A model generated the notes under the pieces. The model ran no database searches. It was not told the DNA's origin and saw only the letters and a program-made list of their open reading frames with translations. A DNA stretch of 64,000 nucleotides, from contig JADJOY010000020.1 of NCBI GenBank assembly GCA_016713535.1, positions 216,769 through 280,768 on the forward strand, written 5' to 3'. Positions 26,630-36,116 of this stretch are shown piece by piece (position 1 is the first letter of the stretch; the number at the start of each line of letters is the position of its first letter). The stretch comes from Deltaproteobacteria bacterium (GTDB taxonomy: Bacteria > JADJOY01). The position numbers were made by a program, and so were the translations under genes.

Positions 26630-26801
26630 CGCAGCCCCGGCCCGCCGGCGGCGGGCCCTCCAGACCAGGTGCAACGGTTCGGACAGGGATCGGCGCTGCG
26701 ACGGCGCGCGGGCCGTCGTCGTATCGCCGGGCACGCGACGCGTGCCCCTCCCGAGCGTGATCGAGCGGCTGGAGCGCGGCCGCTCCGTCGGCCGCCGGCT
26801 G
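26630..26801. repeat. Intergenic hairpin modules
   Basis: GGCCCGCCGGCGGCGGGCCC-TCC, CGTATCGCCGGGCACGCGAC-GCGTGCCCCTCC and CTGGAGCGCGGCCGCTCCGT-CGGCCGCCGG follow one another. The last touches the TAA stop of the PI-PLC-like gene. Confidence 0.78.
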
Positions 26802-28007
26802 TTACCAGCGGCGGCGCCGCCACGCGAGCACGAGCGCCGCGGCGGGGACCAGGTAGAGGCCGAGGTCGACCGGGGCGCTCGCGCGGCCTTCGAGGCGGCC
26901 AGCGCCGCCCACGGCGGCGTTCGCCGACTGCGTGCCCTCGCAGGCACCGGGGGTGGCCGTGTTGCAGTCGTCGTCGAGGCCGTTGCCGGGGATCCGGTGG
27001 CGTCCGGATGAACCGAGCCGTTGGTGTCGTCGCAGTCGAGGTCGAAGTGGGCACAGCCCGGCGAAGCGGGGCTGCCGTAGCCGTCGCCGTCGCCATCCAC
27101 GCACGCCACCGGGAAGCCGTTGAGCGCGTCGACGGTGTCGAAGAGATCGCCCACCTCGTAGAAGTCGACGTGCACGAACGTGGGGTTGCGACCGTAGAGC
27201 GCCGCGCACTGCTCGGCCTTCTCGAGCAGGAACGGGTTGGTGTTCGCCTGCGCCGCGAGCTCGGGGGTGCCACCGCCCACCAGCGTCGAGAGCCGGTGGT
27301 TCATCCAGAAGAGAGCGTTCGTGGGGCTGCCTCCGTCGATCGCGCACGTGAAGTCGGCGAGCGCGTAGGTATCCCAGGTGGTGTCGAAGCCGTGCCGGAA
27401 CTTGAACATGTACCAGGGATGGGCGGCCTCTTCGTCGTCGTTCGAGAAGACCAGGAGCCGCTCGCCGCTGTCGATCAACGCCGCCAGCGTCGGCCAGGTT
27501 CCGCCCGGGTGCGCGTAGAGGGAGTCGCTCCCCGGATGCGCCTCGTCGAGCAAACCGGCAGCCGTGAAGGCGGTGCCGGCCTCGGCAGCGCTGACGAAAG
27601 AGTCGAGGTAGATCGTGACCACTTCGTCGGGGTGCGCGTCGAGGAAGGTCTTGATCTCGGCGAGACCCTGGGCGGCTGGCTTGTTCGCGATCGCGCACAC
27701 GCCGTGGCAGAGCGAGACCACGCCGTTCCAGTCCCAGAAGTCGAGCTCGAACGCGCGCACGCCGGCGGCGAGCTGCTGGGTGATCGTCTGCGACTGGCTG
27801 GCGTTGATCGTGTAGCCCTCACCCGTGTTCGCGTGCGCGTTGTGGGTGCTCGGGAACGTGACCTGGTCGTAGCGGCGATCGCAGAGCCTCGACGCGGCCG
27901 TTGCACACCGAGGCGGCCTGCGCCGGCGTCAACGTCCCCACGAGGATCCCGGCGGCGAGGGCGACGCCGGCGACGAGGTGGCGGATCATGCGGAACACGA
28001 TCGACAT
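26802..28007 (-). CDS. Secreted PI-PLC X-domain-like protein with MopE-type motif and C-terminal anchor (frameshifted)
   Basis: From ATG 28007 a signal peptide (HLVAGVALAAGILVGTLTPAQA) leads, after a one-base shift near 27875, into a phosphatidylinositol-specific phospholipase C X-like domain: VTFPSTHNAHANTGEGY, SQTITQQLAAGVRAFELDF and LDAHPDEVVTIYLDSFV. A MopE-like Asp/Cys segment follows (GDGDGYGSP, FDLDCDDTNGSVHPDA). After a second shift near 26998 it continues EIPGNGLDDDCNTATPG-like into a C-terminal hydrophobic helix plus RRRRW. The helix-Arg ending resembles MYXO-CTERM/rhombosortase sorting tails. Eukaryote-like PI-PLC folds in bacteria cleave glycerophospholipids, but catalytic competence is not proven. 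Confidence 0.75.
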
Positions 28008-28161
28008 GGACTCTCCGATGCGCGGCCTCGCGATGAGTAGCTGGCGCGCGAACGAACGATCGTACCGACTCGCGCGAGCCGCGCTCAATCGAGCGGTCGT
28101 CGCGCGTCGCCGCCAGCGACCGCCCCTGTAACGGAGTGAGCGGCTTGGCCGACTACCGCGC

Positions 28162-29663
28162 ATGGCTCGAGCGATCCACCCGGTGGCGCACCGATCGCGC
28201 CCCCCCGGCACGGCGGCGCTCGCTGGGCTCGCCGTGGTCGCGTGCGGGGCACTCGCGGCGAGCTGCGCGCCCCGGCCCGCCGCCCCGACCTCGACGGCCT
28301 CTACTCGCGCGCCGCGGCGTTCGAGTACCCCGAGCGGAACCCGGTCATCGTCATCCCCGGCATCCTCGGCTCGAAGCTCGTCGACGCCGCGACCGGCACG
28401 ATCGTGTGGGGCGCCTTCGGCGGCGGCGCCGCCGATCCCGAGACGCCCGAGGGCGCCCGCCTGGTCGCGCTGCCGATGCGCGAGGGCGCGCCGCTCGAGG
28501 CCCTCACCGACGAGGTGCGGCCCGCCGGCGCGCTCGATCGCGTGAAGATCGACGTCCTCGGCCTCCCCCTCGAGCTCACCGCCTACGCGCAGATCCTCGC
28601 GACCCTCGGGATCGGCGGCTACCGCGATCAAACACTCGCGCAGGCGGGCGCGATCCAATACGGCAACGGTCACTTCACGTGCTTCCAGTTCGACTACGAC
28701 TGGCGCCGCGACAACGTCGAGAACGCGCGCCGCCTCGACGCCTTCATCCGCGAGAAGCGCGCGCAGGTGCAGCGCGAGATCGCGTCACGCTTCGGCGTGA
28801 TCGATCACGACGTCCACTTCGACATCATCGCCCACAGCATGGGTGGGCTCGTGACGCGCTACTTCCTGCGCTACGGCACCCAAGACCTGCCAGCCGACGG
28901 ATCGCTCCCCGAGAGCTCGTGGGCGGGTGCGCGCGCTACGTCGACCAGGTGGTGCTGATCGGCACGCCGAACGCGGGGTCGATCAAGGCGCTCCACCAGC
29001 TCGTCGAGGGCGCCGACTTCGGGCCGCTGGTGCCGCGCTACTCGCCGAGCGTGGTCGGCACGTTTCCCGGGCTCTACGAGCTCCTGCCGCGCGGGCGGCA
29101 CGGCGCCTTGGTGCAGATCGAGGACGGCCGACGACGACGCGAGCGCCACCGCGAAGCCGGCGCCGATCACCGACCTCCTCGATCCCGAGCTCTGGGAGCG
29201 GATGGACTGGGGGCTTGCCTCGCCGGCCCAGGACGGCGAGCTCGCGCGCCTGCTTCCGGACGCGCCCGACGCGGGCGCGCGCCGGCGCGTGGCGCTCGAT
29301 CACCTGCGCAAGTCGCTCGCCCGCGCCCGCCAGTTCCACGCGGCGCTCGATGCCCCCGGCGCGCTGCCGCGGGGGCTCGAGCTCCACCTGATCGCGAGCG
29401 ACGCTCGCCACCGACGCGGTGTCGGCGGTCGATCCGCTGACCGGCGCGCTCACACACCTCGCGACCGCTCCCGGCGACGGCACCGTCACCCGCGCCAGCG
29501 CGCTCATGGACGAGCGCCTCGGCCGCGCCACGTGGAGCCGCGGCTCGTCTCGCCGATCCCGTGGAGCAGCGTGACGTTCCTCTTCACCGATCACCTGGGT
29601 CTCACCCAGGACCCCGCGTTCACCGACAACGTCCTCTATCTCCTCCTCGAACGCCCCGGGTGA
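28162..29663 (+). pseudogene. Lipoprotein lipase/acyltransferase-like alpha/beta hydrolase, five frameshifts
   Basis: ATG 28162 starts a lipoprotein signal (lipobox ALAASC). The coding pattern then changes frame near 28285, 28925, 29110, 29403 and 29535. In order, the pieces give an LCAT/PGAP1-like hydrolase: NPVIVIPGILGSKLVDAATG, FTCFQFDYDWRRDNVENARR, the nucleophile elbow DIIAHSMGGLVTRYFLRYG (HSMGG), VVLIGTPNAGSIKALHQLV, FPGLYELLP and a C-terminal FLFTDHLGLTQDPAFTDNVL. The protein-level signal is excellent in every piece, so either the gene broke very recently or the sequence has indel errors. The family hydrolyses or transfers acyl chains of phospholipids. Confidence 0.75.
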
Positions 29664-29684
29664 GGCCGCCGCTACACTCGCGGT

Positions 29685-29978
29685 GCGATCGGCTGGAGCG
29701 CGGCCGCTCGGTCGGCGCGAGGGATCGATCGTGGATCCCGGCCCGCCAGGGGCGGGCCCTCCGAACCAGATGCCAGGGTTCGGGCTGGGATCGATCGCCA
29801 CGGCGACGCGCGGGCCGTCGTCGTATCGCCGGGCACGCGACGCGTGCCCCTCCCCCGATCGTCCGATTGGCCACGTCGATCGTAGGGGCGGGGCCCGTCC
29901 CCGCCCGCAACGTCCCGGCGAAAGCGCGCTCCCCGGCCCGCCGGGAGGCGGACCCTCCAGGCCGATCGAGATCGATCC
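29685..29978. repeat. Cluster of intergenic hairpin modules
   Basis: CTGGAGCGCGGCCGCTCGGT-CGGC, GGCCCGCCAGGGGCGGGCCC-TCC, CGTATCGCCGGGCACGCGAC-GCGTGCCCCTCC, GTAGGGGCGGGGCCCGTCCC-CGCCC and GGCCCGCCGGGAGGCGGACC-CTCC occupy the gap between convergent genes. The module set and spacing words (GATCGATC, TCGTCGTATCG) match the galT-side cluster. Confidence 0.82.
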
Positions 29979-29979
29979 G

Positions 29980-30521
29980 CTAGAGCGCCTCGATGTGGCG
30001 CACCAGCGCCCACATCTGCTCGCGCGCGAGGAAGGCGCCCCACGCGGGCATCGGCGACGGCTGGCCGTTTCGCGTCGGACCGCCCTCGGAGATCGTCTTG
30101 TAGATCCCGGCGCGCATGCGGTCGCCGCCGAAGAGGAAGCCCATCTTGGGGCCGAGCCCTCCCCACGCGCGCGGCGGTGGATCGAACCTCGCCACCGGCC
30201 CGTCGAGGCGCCCGGTCACTCCGTGGCAGCGCGCGCACGCGGTGTTCCAGATCGCCGCCGCTTCGGCGCGGGTGTGCTCGTCGGTGGCCGCGCCCGCGGG
30301 CGGAACGTCGTCTCGCAGCGCCACGTCGCGCGCCCGCGCATCTGCGGTCGGGATCCCGAGCTGGGCTGCGCGCTTGTCGAACCAGCGCGCGCTACGGTGC
30401 GCCTCGATCGAGTCCCCGGCTCCCCGAGGGCGATCGGCTGGCTCGTGGCACAGCTCGCGACGAGCAACGCGACGGCCCAGCTTCGCCTCGACGTGGCGCG
30501 GAATCTCCAGCCGACGGCCAC
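29980..30521 (-). CDS. Monohaem class I cytochrome c lipoprotein (frameshifted)
   Basis: GTG 30521 gives a lipoprotein signal (RSWAVALLVASCATSQ). A one-base shift near 30420 then leads to the body: HRSARWFDKRAAQLGI, WNTACARCHGVTGRLDG with one CXXCH haem site, PPRAWGGLGPKMGFLFGGD, the axial-Met loop QPSPMPAWGAF and the ending WALVRHIEAL. An alternative GTG at 30528 overlapping the preceding stop (GTGA) would avoid the frameshift but lacks a signal peptide, which a cytochrome c needs. It probably carries electrons in the periplasm. It is followed by repeats and has no oxidase neighbour. Confidence 0.75.
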
Positions 30522-30524
30522 GGC

Positions 30525-31516
30525 TCACTCGTGGCGGGGGCCGTGGCCGACATGCGACACGTGCGGTCCGAAGCCGGGGAGGTCGATGCGCACCGCGAGT
30601 GGGGAGGGCTCGCGCGCCGAGTCCTCGTGGCGCGGAAGCGGCGCCACGTCGTTGGGCGCGTCCGGGCAGTAGAGCGCGGCCAGGAGGCGCGCCTGGTCGC
30701 GGCCCGGACCGAGCTCCCACATGCCGCCCACGTGCGCGGGCACGCCCGCGGCGCGCGTGGCATCGAGGCCACGAAGCGCCTCGAGCACGCCACCCATCCG
30801 CGGCGCCTTGATGCTGATCATCGCGCCCTGCTCGGCGAAGCGCGCGGCGTCGGCGGCGGAGCGCACGCCGATGTCGCGCGCCACCCGCGCCACCGTCGCA
30901 TCGAGGTCCGCGGGCGGGTCCTCGATCCAGGCGTCGGGGAAGGCCGCCACCAGACGCTCGACCAGCGCCTCGTCGCCACGCTCCTTGAGGTCGAGCATGT
31001 CGACCGACTCGGTCGCGACCAGCTCGGCGACGGCGGTGTCGCTCCACTCAGGATCGACGTCGACCTGAAGCGCGCGCCCACGTTGTGCGCCTGGATCTCG
31101 GCGAGGCGCGCCCCGGGATCGAGCACCGCGTCGAACGAGACCACGTAGCGCACCGGGATCACTCCGGAACCTTCGACCTCGGCGATCTCGAAGAGGCTCT
31201 TCCCTGCCTGTCGGAGCGCCAGGTCGACGAGCGCGCTCTCGAGCGCCGCGTGCGCGTACGGATCCGCCTCGGGGCTCACGAGCTCGCTCACCGCGCCGCT
31301 CTTCGCCATCAGGAGCTCGCCGACGCTCGCCGCGAAGCGGTCCTGCACCGCGAGCGTCCACGACACGTTCTCGCCGCGCCCGACCTCGCCGCGCCAGGCG
31401 AGCACCACCACCGCCATCGGCCGCTTGCCGCCCGGGTAGGCCTCGACGTCGACCTCGACGACCTCGCAGAACACCCGCTCGACGCTCACCGGGAGCGCTG
31501 CGAGCCGCCGCGCCAA
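30525..31516 (-). CDS. Enolase-superfamily (mandelate racemase/muconate lactonizing-like) enzyme (frameshifted)
   Basis: The N-terminal capping domain (SVERVFCEVVEVDVEAYPGG; AHAALESALVDLALRQAGKS) is followed, after a one-base shift near 31075, by barrel motifs QVDVDPEWSDTAVAE, VDMLDLKERGDE, FPDAWIEDPPADLD and KAPRMGGVLEAL, with HVGGMWELGPGRDQ near the end. The acidic metal ligands (D in LDLKE, E/D in WIEDP) suit the superfamily, but the family-specific Lys/His bases are not clear. It lies 15 bases after moeA on the same strand. The start is TTG 31516 after AGGTG. The substrate is unknown; o-succinylbenzoate synthase or dipeptide epimerase roles are possible. Confidence 0.7.
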
Positions 31517-31530
31517 TTCACCTGGTGGGA

Positions 31531-32784
31531 TCAGAAGGGCCTCGCATCGCTGGCGACACCGCCGCCGCCGAGATACATGGCGTCGATGGTCTCGCCCGCT
31601 TTCATGCCGGCGCGGTCGGCGGGGACCACGAGGAGCGCGTTGGCGAGCGACATCGAGCGCAAGATCCCCGAGCCCTGCGGCCCGGTGGTACGCGCCCGCG
31701 CCACGCCATCGCGCTCCTCGACGATGCCACGCAGGAAGTGGGTGCGCCCGGGGTGCGTCTTCACGTCCTCGTCGAGGATCGCGCCGAACACGCGCCGGAA
31801 CACTTTCCGGTGGCCCGCCATCTTGAGCAGCGCGGGCCGCACGAAGAGCTCGAACGACACCATCGAGGACACCGGATTACCGGGCAGCCCGAACACCGGC
31901 TTGTCGCCGAGCTGACCGAACGCCAGCGGATGCCCCGGCTTCATCGCGACCTTCCAGAACGTCATCGCGGTGCCGAGCTCCTCGAGGATCTCCTTCACGT
32001 AGTCGTGATCGCCGACACTGACGCCCGCGCTGGTCACGACCACGTCCGCGGTGAGCGCGCGCTTGAGCTTGGCGCGCAGGTCGTTGCGATCGTCGCGAGC
32101 GATGCCGAGGTTGCGCGGCACGCCGCCGGCTTCGCGCACCAGCGCCGCGAGCGCGTGGCCGTTCGAGTTCACGATCTGGTGCGGCTCGAGGCGCTCGCCC
32201 GGCTCGACCAGCTCGTCACCGGTGGCGAGGATCGCGACCACCGGGCGCACCAGCACGTCCACGAACGAGCGCCCGATCGCCGCCGTCACGCCGATCTCGG
32301 CCGGGCCGATCAGCTTGCCCGGCTCGAGCACCGGTGCGCCCGCGCGCAGGTCCTCGCCGGCGCGGCGCACGTCGCGGCCGAGCTCGGCGGCGACGCGGAT
32401 CTCGACCCTGCTTCCCGCCTCGGCGGGGTGCGTGTCCTCGATGCGGACGATGGTGTCGGCGCCCGCCGGCAGCGGCGCGCCGGTCATGATGCGCGCGCTC
32501 TCGCCGGGACCGACGGTGCGCTTCGGCATGCGGCCCGCCGGGATGTCCTCGACGACGTCGAGGACCGCGGGAGCCTCCGGGGTGGCGCCCGCGAGGTCCG
32601 CGGCGCGCACCGCGAAGCCGTCCATGGCGCTGTTGTCCCACGGCGGCTGATCGCGCGGCGCGATCAGGGTCTCGGCGAGCACCCGCCCGAGGGCCTCACC
32701 GAGCGCCACGCGCTCGACGGGCAACAAGCGGATTCGTTCCAGGATGCGGTCGCGCGCCTCGCGCACCGAGATGGACTTGTTCAT
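31531..32784 (-). CDS. moeA: Molybdopterin molybdenumtransferase MoeA
   Basis: The protein is 417 residues, full length for MoeA. Characteristic segments are PPWDNSAMDGFAVRAADL, ARIMTGAPLPAGADTIVR, the MoCF-biosynthesis domain VAILATGDELVEPGE, VVVTSAGVSVGDHDYVKE, KPVFGLPGNPVSSMVSFE and a C-terminal beta domain. It inserts molybdate into adenylylated molybdopterin to make the molybdenum cofactor. No other moa/mob gene is near, so the cofactor pathway is dispersed. ATG 32784 is the clear start. The downstream enolase-superfamily gene follows within 15 bases. Confidence 0.95.
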   Translation of the reverse strand: MNKSISVREARDRILERIRLLPVERVALGEALGRVLAETLIAPRDQPPWDNSAMDGFAVRAADLAGATPEAPAVLDVVEDIPAGRMPKRTVGPGESARIMTGAPLPAGADTIVRIEDTHPAEAGSRVEIRVAAELGRDVRRAGEDLRAGAPVLEPGKLIGPAEIGVTAAIGRSFVDVLVRPVVAILATGDELVEPGERLEPHQIVNSNGHALAALVREAGGVPRNLGIARDDRNDLRAKLKRALTADVVVTSAGVSVGDHDYVKEILEELGTAMTFWKVAMKPGHPLAFGQLGDKPVFGLPGNPVSSMVSFELFVRPALLKMAGHRKVFRRVFGAILDEDVKTHPGRTHFLRGIVEERDGVARARTTGPQGSGILRSMSLANALLVVPADRAGMKAGETIDAMYLGGGGVASDARPF

Positions 32785-32821
32785 CGGATCACTACCTGCG
32801 GGTGCGGTGGCCGCGAGCCGT

Positions 32822-33103
32822 TCATGGCATGCACCGGGGAATACGCGGGGGCGTGCCCTCGGGCCAGGCGCTGAGCCCGGCCCGATCGCGCTCCTCGGCG
32901 CGCTCGAGCCAGCCCTCGATCGTGGCGAGCAGCGCCGCGACGTCGACGCCGCGGTGGCCGGGAGGGAACGACGCGAGCCGCTCGCAGCCCTTCGCGAAGA
33001 GCTTGCGCGCGCCGCTCAGCTGACCGAGGCGCGCCTTGTGAAGTGACACGCCGGCTTGCAGCAAGCCCTGGAAGAAGCCTCGCTCGGGAGGCGTCCGGCT
33101 CAC
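32822..33103 (-). CDS. DUF309-like helical protein (short)
   Basis: The protein is 93 residues from GTG 33103. RGFFQGLLQAGVSLHKARLG followed by GARKLFAKGCERL and VAALLATIEGWLERAEER matches the C-terminal two-thirds of DUF309, a small helical bundle of unknown function. The usual N-terminal 'FxxGxFWExHExxExxW' helix is missing, so the gene may be truncated or the start may be obscured by a frameshift. It lies 38 bases upstream of moeA on the same strand, so the two may be co-transcribed. Confidence 0.6.
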   Translation of the reverse strand: MSRTPPERGFFQGLLQAGVSLHKARLGQLSGARKLFAKGCERLASFPPGHRGVDVAALLATIEGWLERAEERDRAGLSAWPEGTPPRIPRCMP

Positions 33104-33179
33104 CTCGCAGGTCCGCGGAGGCGGGTGTTATGGTTCCGCGGCCTTTTCCTCGCCATCGCGATCCTCGCCGAGAAGCCCC

Positions 33180-33620
33180 TTGTCCGAGCGCGATCGAAAC
33201 GCGGTCCTCGAGGCGAACGCCGCCTTCTACGAGGCGTTCGAGAGCGGACGCATCGAGAACATGGAGCGGGTGTGGGCGGGCAGCGAGCTCGACCGCTGCA
33301 TCCACCCGGGCTGGCCCATCCTGAGCGGCTGGCCCTCGGTGCGGCAGAGCTGGCTCGGCATCTTCAACGGCTCCTCGAACATCCACATCGAGATCGAGGA
33401 GGTCGAGGTGCTCGTGTCGGGCGACCTCGCCTTCGTCACCTGCGTCGAGACCTTCGAGGCGGTGGCCGGCGGTCAGCCGGTCAACGCGAGTGTCGCGGCC
33501 ACCAACCTGTTCCAGCGCCGCGGCGGCCAGTGGCGCATGATCCACCATCACGGCTCCCCCCTCGCCCGCGAGATGCAGCGCGAGCGGGCACCCAAGCCAC
33601 CGGCGCGCACCGTTCACTGA
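33180..33620 (+). CDS. SnoaL-like / NTF2-fold protein
   Basis: The protein is 146 residues, reading from TTG 33180 (LSERDRNAVLEANAAFYEAF). It has the SnoaL_3/DUF4440 layout: helix AFYEAFESGRIENMERVWAG, then CIHPGWPILSGWPSVRQSW, VLVSGDLAFVTCVETFEA and a final RRGGQWRMIHHHGSP. Related stand-alone proteins are found beside sulfatases and dehydrogenases, and some have ligand-isomerising activity. No closer ATG or GTG fits the family start. It precedes the sulfatase gene by 60 bases in the same direction. Confidence 0.75.
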   Translation: MSERDRNAVLEANAAFYEAFESGRIENMERVWAGSELDRCIHPGWPILSGWPSVRQSWLGIFNGSSNIHIEIEEVEVLVSGDLAFVTCVETFEAVAGGQPVNASVAATNLFQRRGGQWRMIHHHGSPLAREMQRERAPKPPARTVH

Positions 33621-33679
33621 GCCCTCCGCGCTCGCACTCCCGGAGCGCCCCCTTCCCGATCGACCCACCTCGTCTCGCC

Positions 33680-35065
33680 ATGAATCCACGCGCAAATCCG
33701 CTCGCGCGCCGGCTGGCGCTCGTCATCCTCACGATCGCGCTGCTGCCGGCGCTCGCCTGCAACCGGGCCAAGCCCAAGCTACCGGCGCCGCCGATCTCGA
33801 TCGTGCTGCTCTCCCTCGACACGCTGCGCTCCGATCACCTCGGCTGCTACGGCTACGCGCGCCCCACCAGTCCGCGCCTCGACGCGCTCGCGAAGGAGTC
33901 GGTGCTCTTCGAGCACGCCCGCACGCCGGTGCCGTGGACCACGCCCGCGCACATGACGATGCTCACGTCGCTCGAGCCGGACGTGCACAAGGTCACGCAC
34001 ACCGCGCTCGCCGAGGTGCGCTTCACCGGCCCGGAGCGGCTGCGCGACGTCGGCTACGCGACGGGCGGCTTCGTGAACGCCACCGCGCTCGATCATCGCT
34101 TCGGCTTCACCCGCGGCTTCGACGCCTACGAGTACACCGAGCGCAAGTCGGGTGCCGCCGCCGTGAACCAGAAGGCCCTCGACTGGCTCACGAGCGTCAC
34201 CGCGAAGGACCCCGCGAAGCCCTTCTTCCTCTTCGTCCACTACTACGTGGTCCACAACCCCTACGATCCGCCGCCCGAGTTCCGCGCGCCGTTCGTGAAG
34301 GAGTACCGGCCCGAGGACGTGACGCGCACCGAGATCGGCCCGTACCACGGGCCCGTCTCGTACGGCGAGGCCGAGCGCCGGTCGATGATCGACCTCTACG
34401 ACGGCGGAGTCCGCTACGGCGACGACGCCGCCGGCGCCCTCCTCGACGGGCTCGCGCGTCTCGGCGTCCTCGACCGCACCGCGTTCTTCGTGACCTCGGA
34501 CCACGGCGAGGGCTTCGGGGAGCACGGCCTCTACAACCACGGCAACTCGCTCTACGAGGAGCTGCTGCGGGTGCCGCTGATCGTGCGTCTGCCGGGCCGC
34601 GTGGGGGCTGGCGCTCGCGTCTCGACGCCGGTCAGCCACGTCGACCTGCTGCCGACCTTCTTCGACCTCGCGGGCATCCCGCAGGAGGCGGGGCTGATGG
34701 GCCAGTCGCTGGCGCCCGCGTTCGCGCGCGGCACGCTCGCCGACGCGACGGTGTGGGCCGACGGCACCGGCTCGCAGGCGCTCATCGAGGGCCGCTGGAA
34801 GGTGATCGTCAACGGCGAGGGGCGCGCGGCGCGCATCCCCGGCTGGAAGAGCCCCGGCCCGGTCGAGCTCTACGATCTCGGCGCCGATCCGACCGAGCAG
34901 CACAACCTCGCCGCCGCCCAGCCCGAGCAAGCGCGCCAGCTCGCCGACCGCGTCGCCGCCATCCAGCGCGACCACCGGCTCCTCGCCAAGGCGGTCGCCA
35001 CCAGTCACGCTGAGCTACCGGACGACGTGCGCGAGCGCCTCAAGTCGCTCGGCTACCTCGAGTGA
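33680..35065 (+). CDS. Sulfatase-family lipoprotein (Thr at the nucleophile position)
   Basis: The protein is 461 residues. The signal peptide ends in lipobox LPALAC. Sulfatase-fold metal motifs are present: VLLSLDTLRSDHLGCYGY (DxxRxD-like start), then FVTSDHGEGFGEHG with the DH metal pair, plus LIEGRWKVIVNG and the C-terminal substrate-domain signature LYDLGADPTEQHNLA. Where canonical sulfatases have CxPSR, the sequence is VPWTTPAHMTMLTSL. Cys/Ser is replaced by Thr and Arg by His, as in phosphohydrolase members of the alkaline-phosphatase superfamily. A phosphodiesterase or phosphonate-type hydrolase is therefore as likely as a sulfatase. The start is ATG 33680. Confidence 0.85.
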   Translation: MNPRANPLARRLALVILTIALLPALACNRAKPKLPAPPISIVLLSLDTLRSDHLGCYGYARPTSPRLDALAKESVLFEHARTPVPWTTPAHMTMLTSLEPDVHKVTHTALAEVRFTGPERLRDVGYATGGFVNATALDHRFGFTRGFDAYEYTERKSGAAAVNQKALDWLTSVTAKDPAKPFFLFVHYYVVHNPYDPPPEFRAPFVKEYRPEDVTRTEIGPYHGPVSYGEAERRSMIDLYDGGVRYGDDAAGALLDGLARLGVLDRTAFFVTSDHGEGFGEHGLYNHGNSLYEELLRVPLIVRLPGRVGAGARVSTPVSHVDLLPTFFDLAGIPQEAGLMGQSLAPAFARGTLADATVWADGTGSQALIEGRWKVIVNGEGRAARIPGWKSPGPVELYDLGADPTEQHNLAAAQPEQARQLADRVAAIQRDHRLLAKAVATSHAELPDDVRERLKSLGYLE

Positions 35066-35111
35066 GCGGCGCGCCCTCGCGGCGCGCCCTCGCGCCGCGC
35101 GTGGTCTCGAC

Positions 35112-35723
<612 letters not shown>

Positions 35724-35727
<4 letters not shown>

Positions 35728-36116
35728 GCGCGCGCGGCGAGGAGGCGCTCCTCGCGCTGCTGCACGCGGTGCCGCCGCTCGTGGGCACGGTTTGGTTCCA
35801 GACGCTCGGCGTGGAGGGGCTGCCGGGGGGGCGTGCGCCGTGGCTGGTGCTCCTCTACGGCGTGCCGCCAGCGCTCGTGATGGCGATCGCGGCGCTCGGC
35901 GAGCGCGGCGCCCGAGCGGCGCGCCTCTACGGCGTCGCGATTTTCGTGCTGGCGGCGTGCTTCGCGTGGCATCCTCCCGTGGCGATGGACGGGCGTGGCT
36001 GGGCACGGATCCTGGCGAGCGTGGCGCTCGCGAGCGCAGCCGCGCTGGTGATCCTCGCGAACCGGGTCGCGCGGCACGGGCCGGCGCCCGTGACGACCGA
36101 GGGCCCACCGGCGTGA
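35724..36116 (+). CDS. Small multi-pass membrane protein, 130 aa
   Basis: Starting at GTG 35724 (overlapping the methyltransferase stop), the product has four hydrophobic helices: LLALLHAVPPLVGTVWFQ, WLVLLYGVPPALVMAIAAL, LYGVAIFVLAACFAW and ILASVALASAAALVILAN. No catalytic motif or known family was recognised. Its own stop overlaps the GTG start of the GspF-like gene, so three genes in a row are joined by GTGA overlaps. This suggests one polycistronic message and possibly a membrane-assembly role linked to GspF. Confidence 0.6.

Noticed and set aside
28162-29663. Programmed ribosomal frameshifting in the lipase gene
   Set aside because: Five changes in both directions without slippery heptamers or downstream pseudoknots at each site make errors or decay far more likely.
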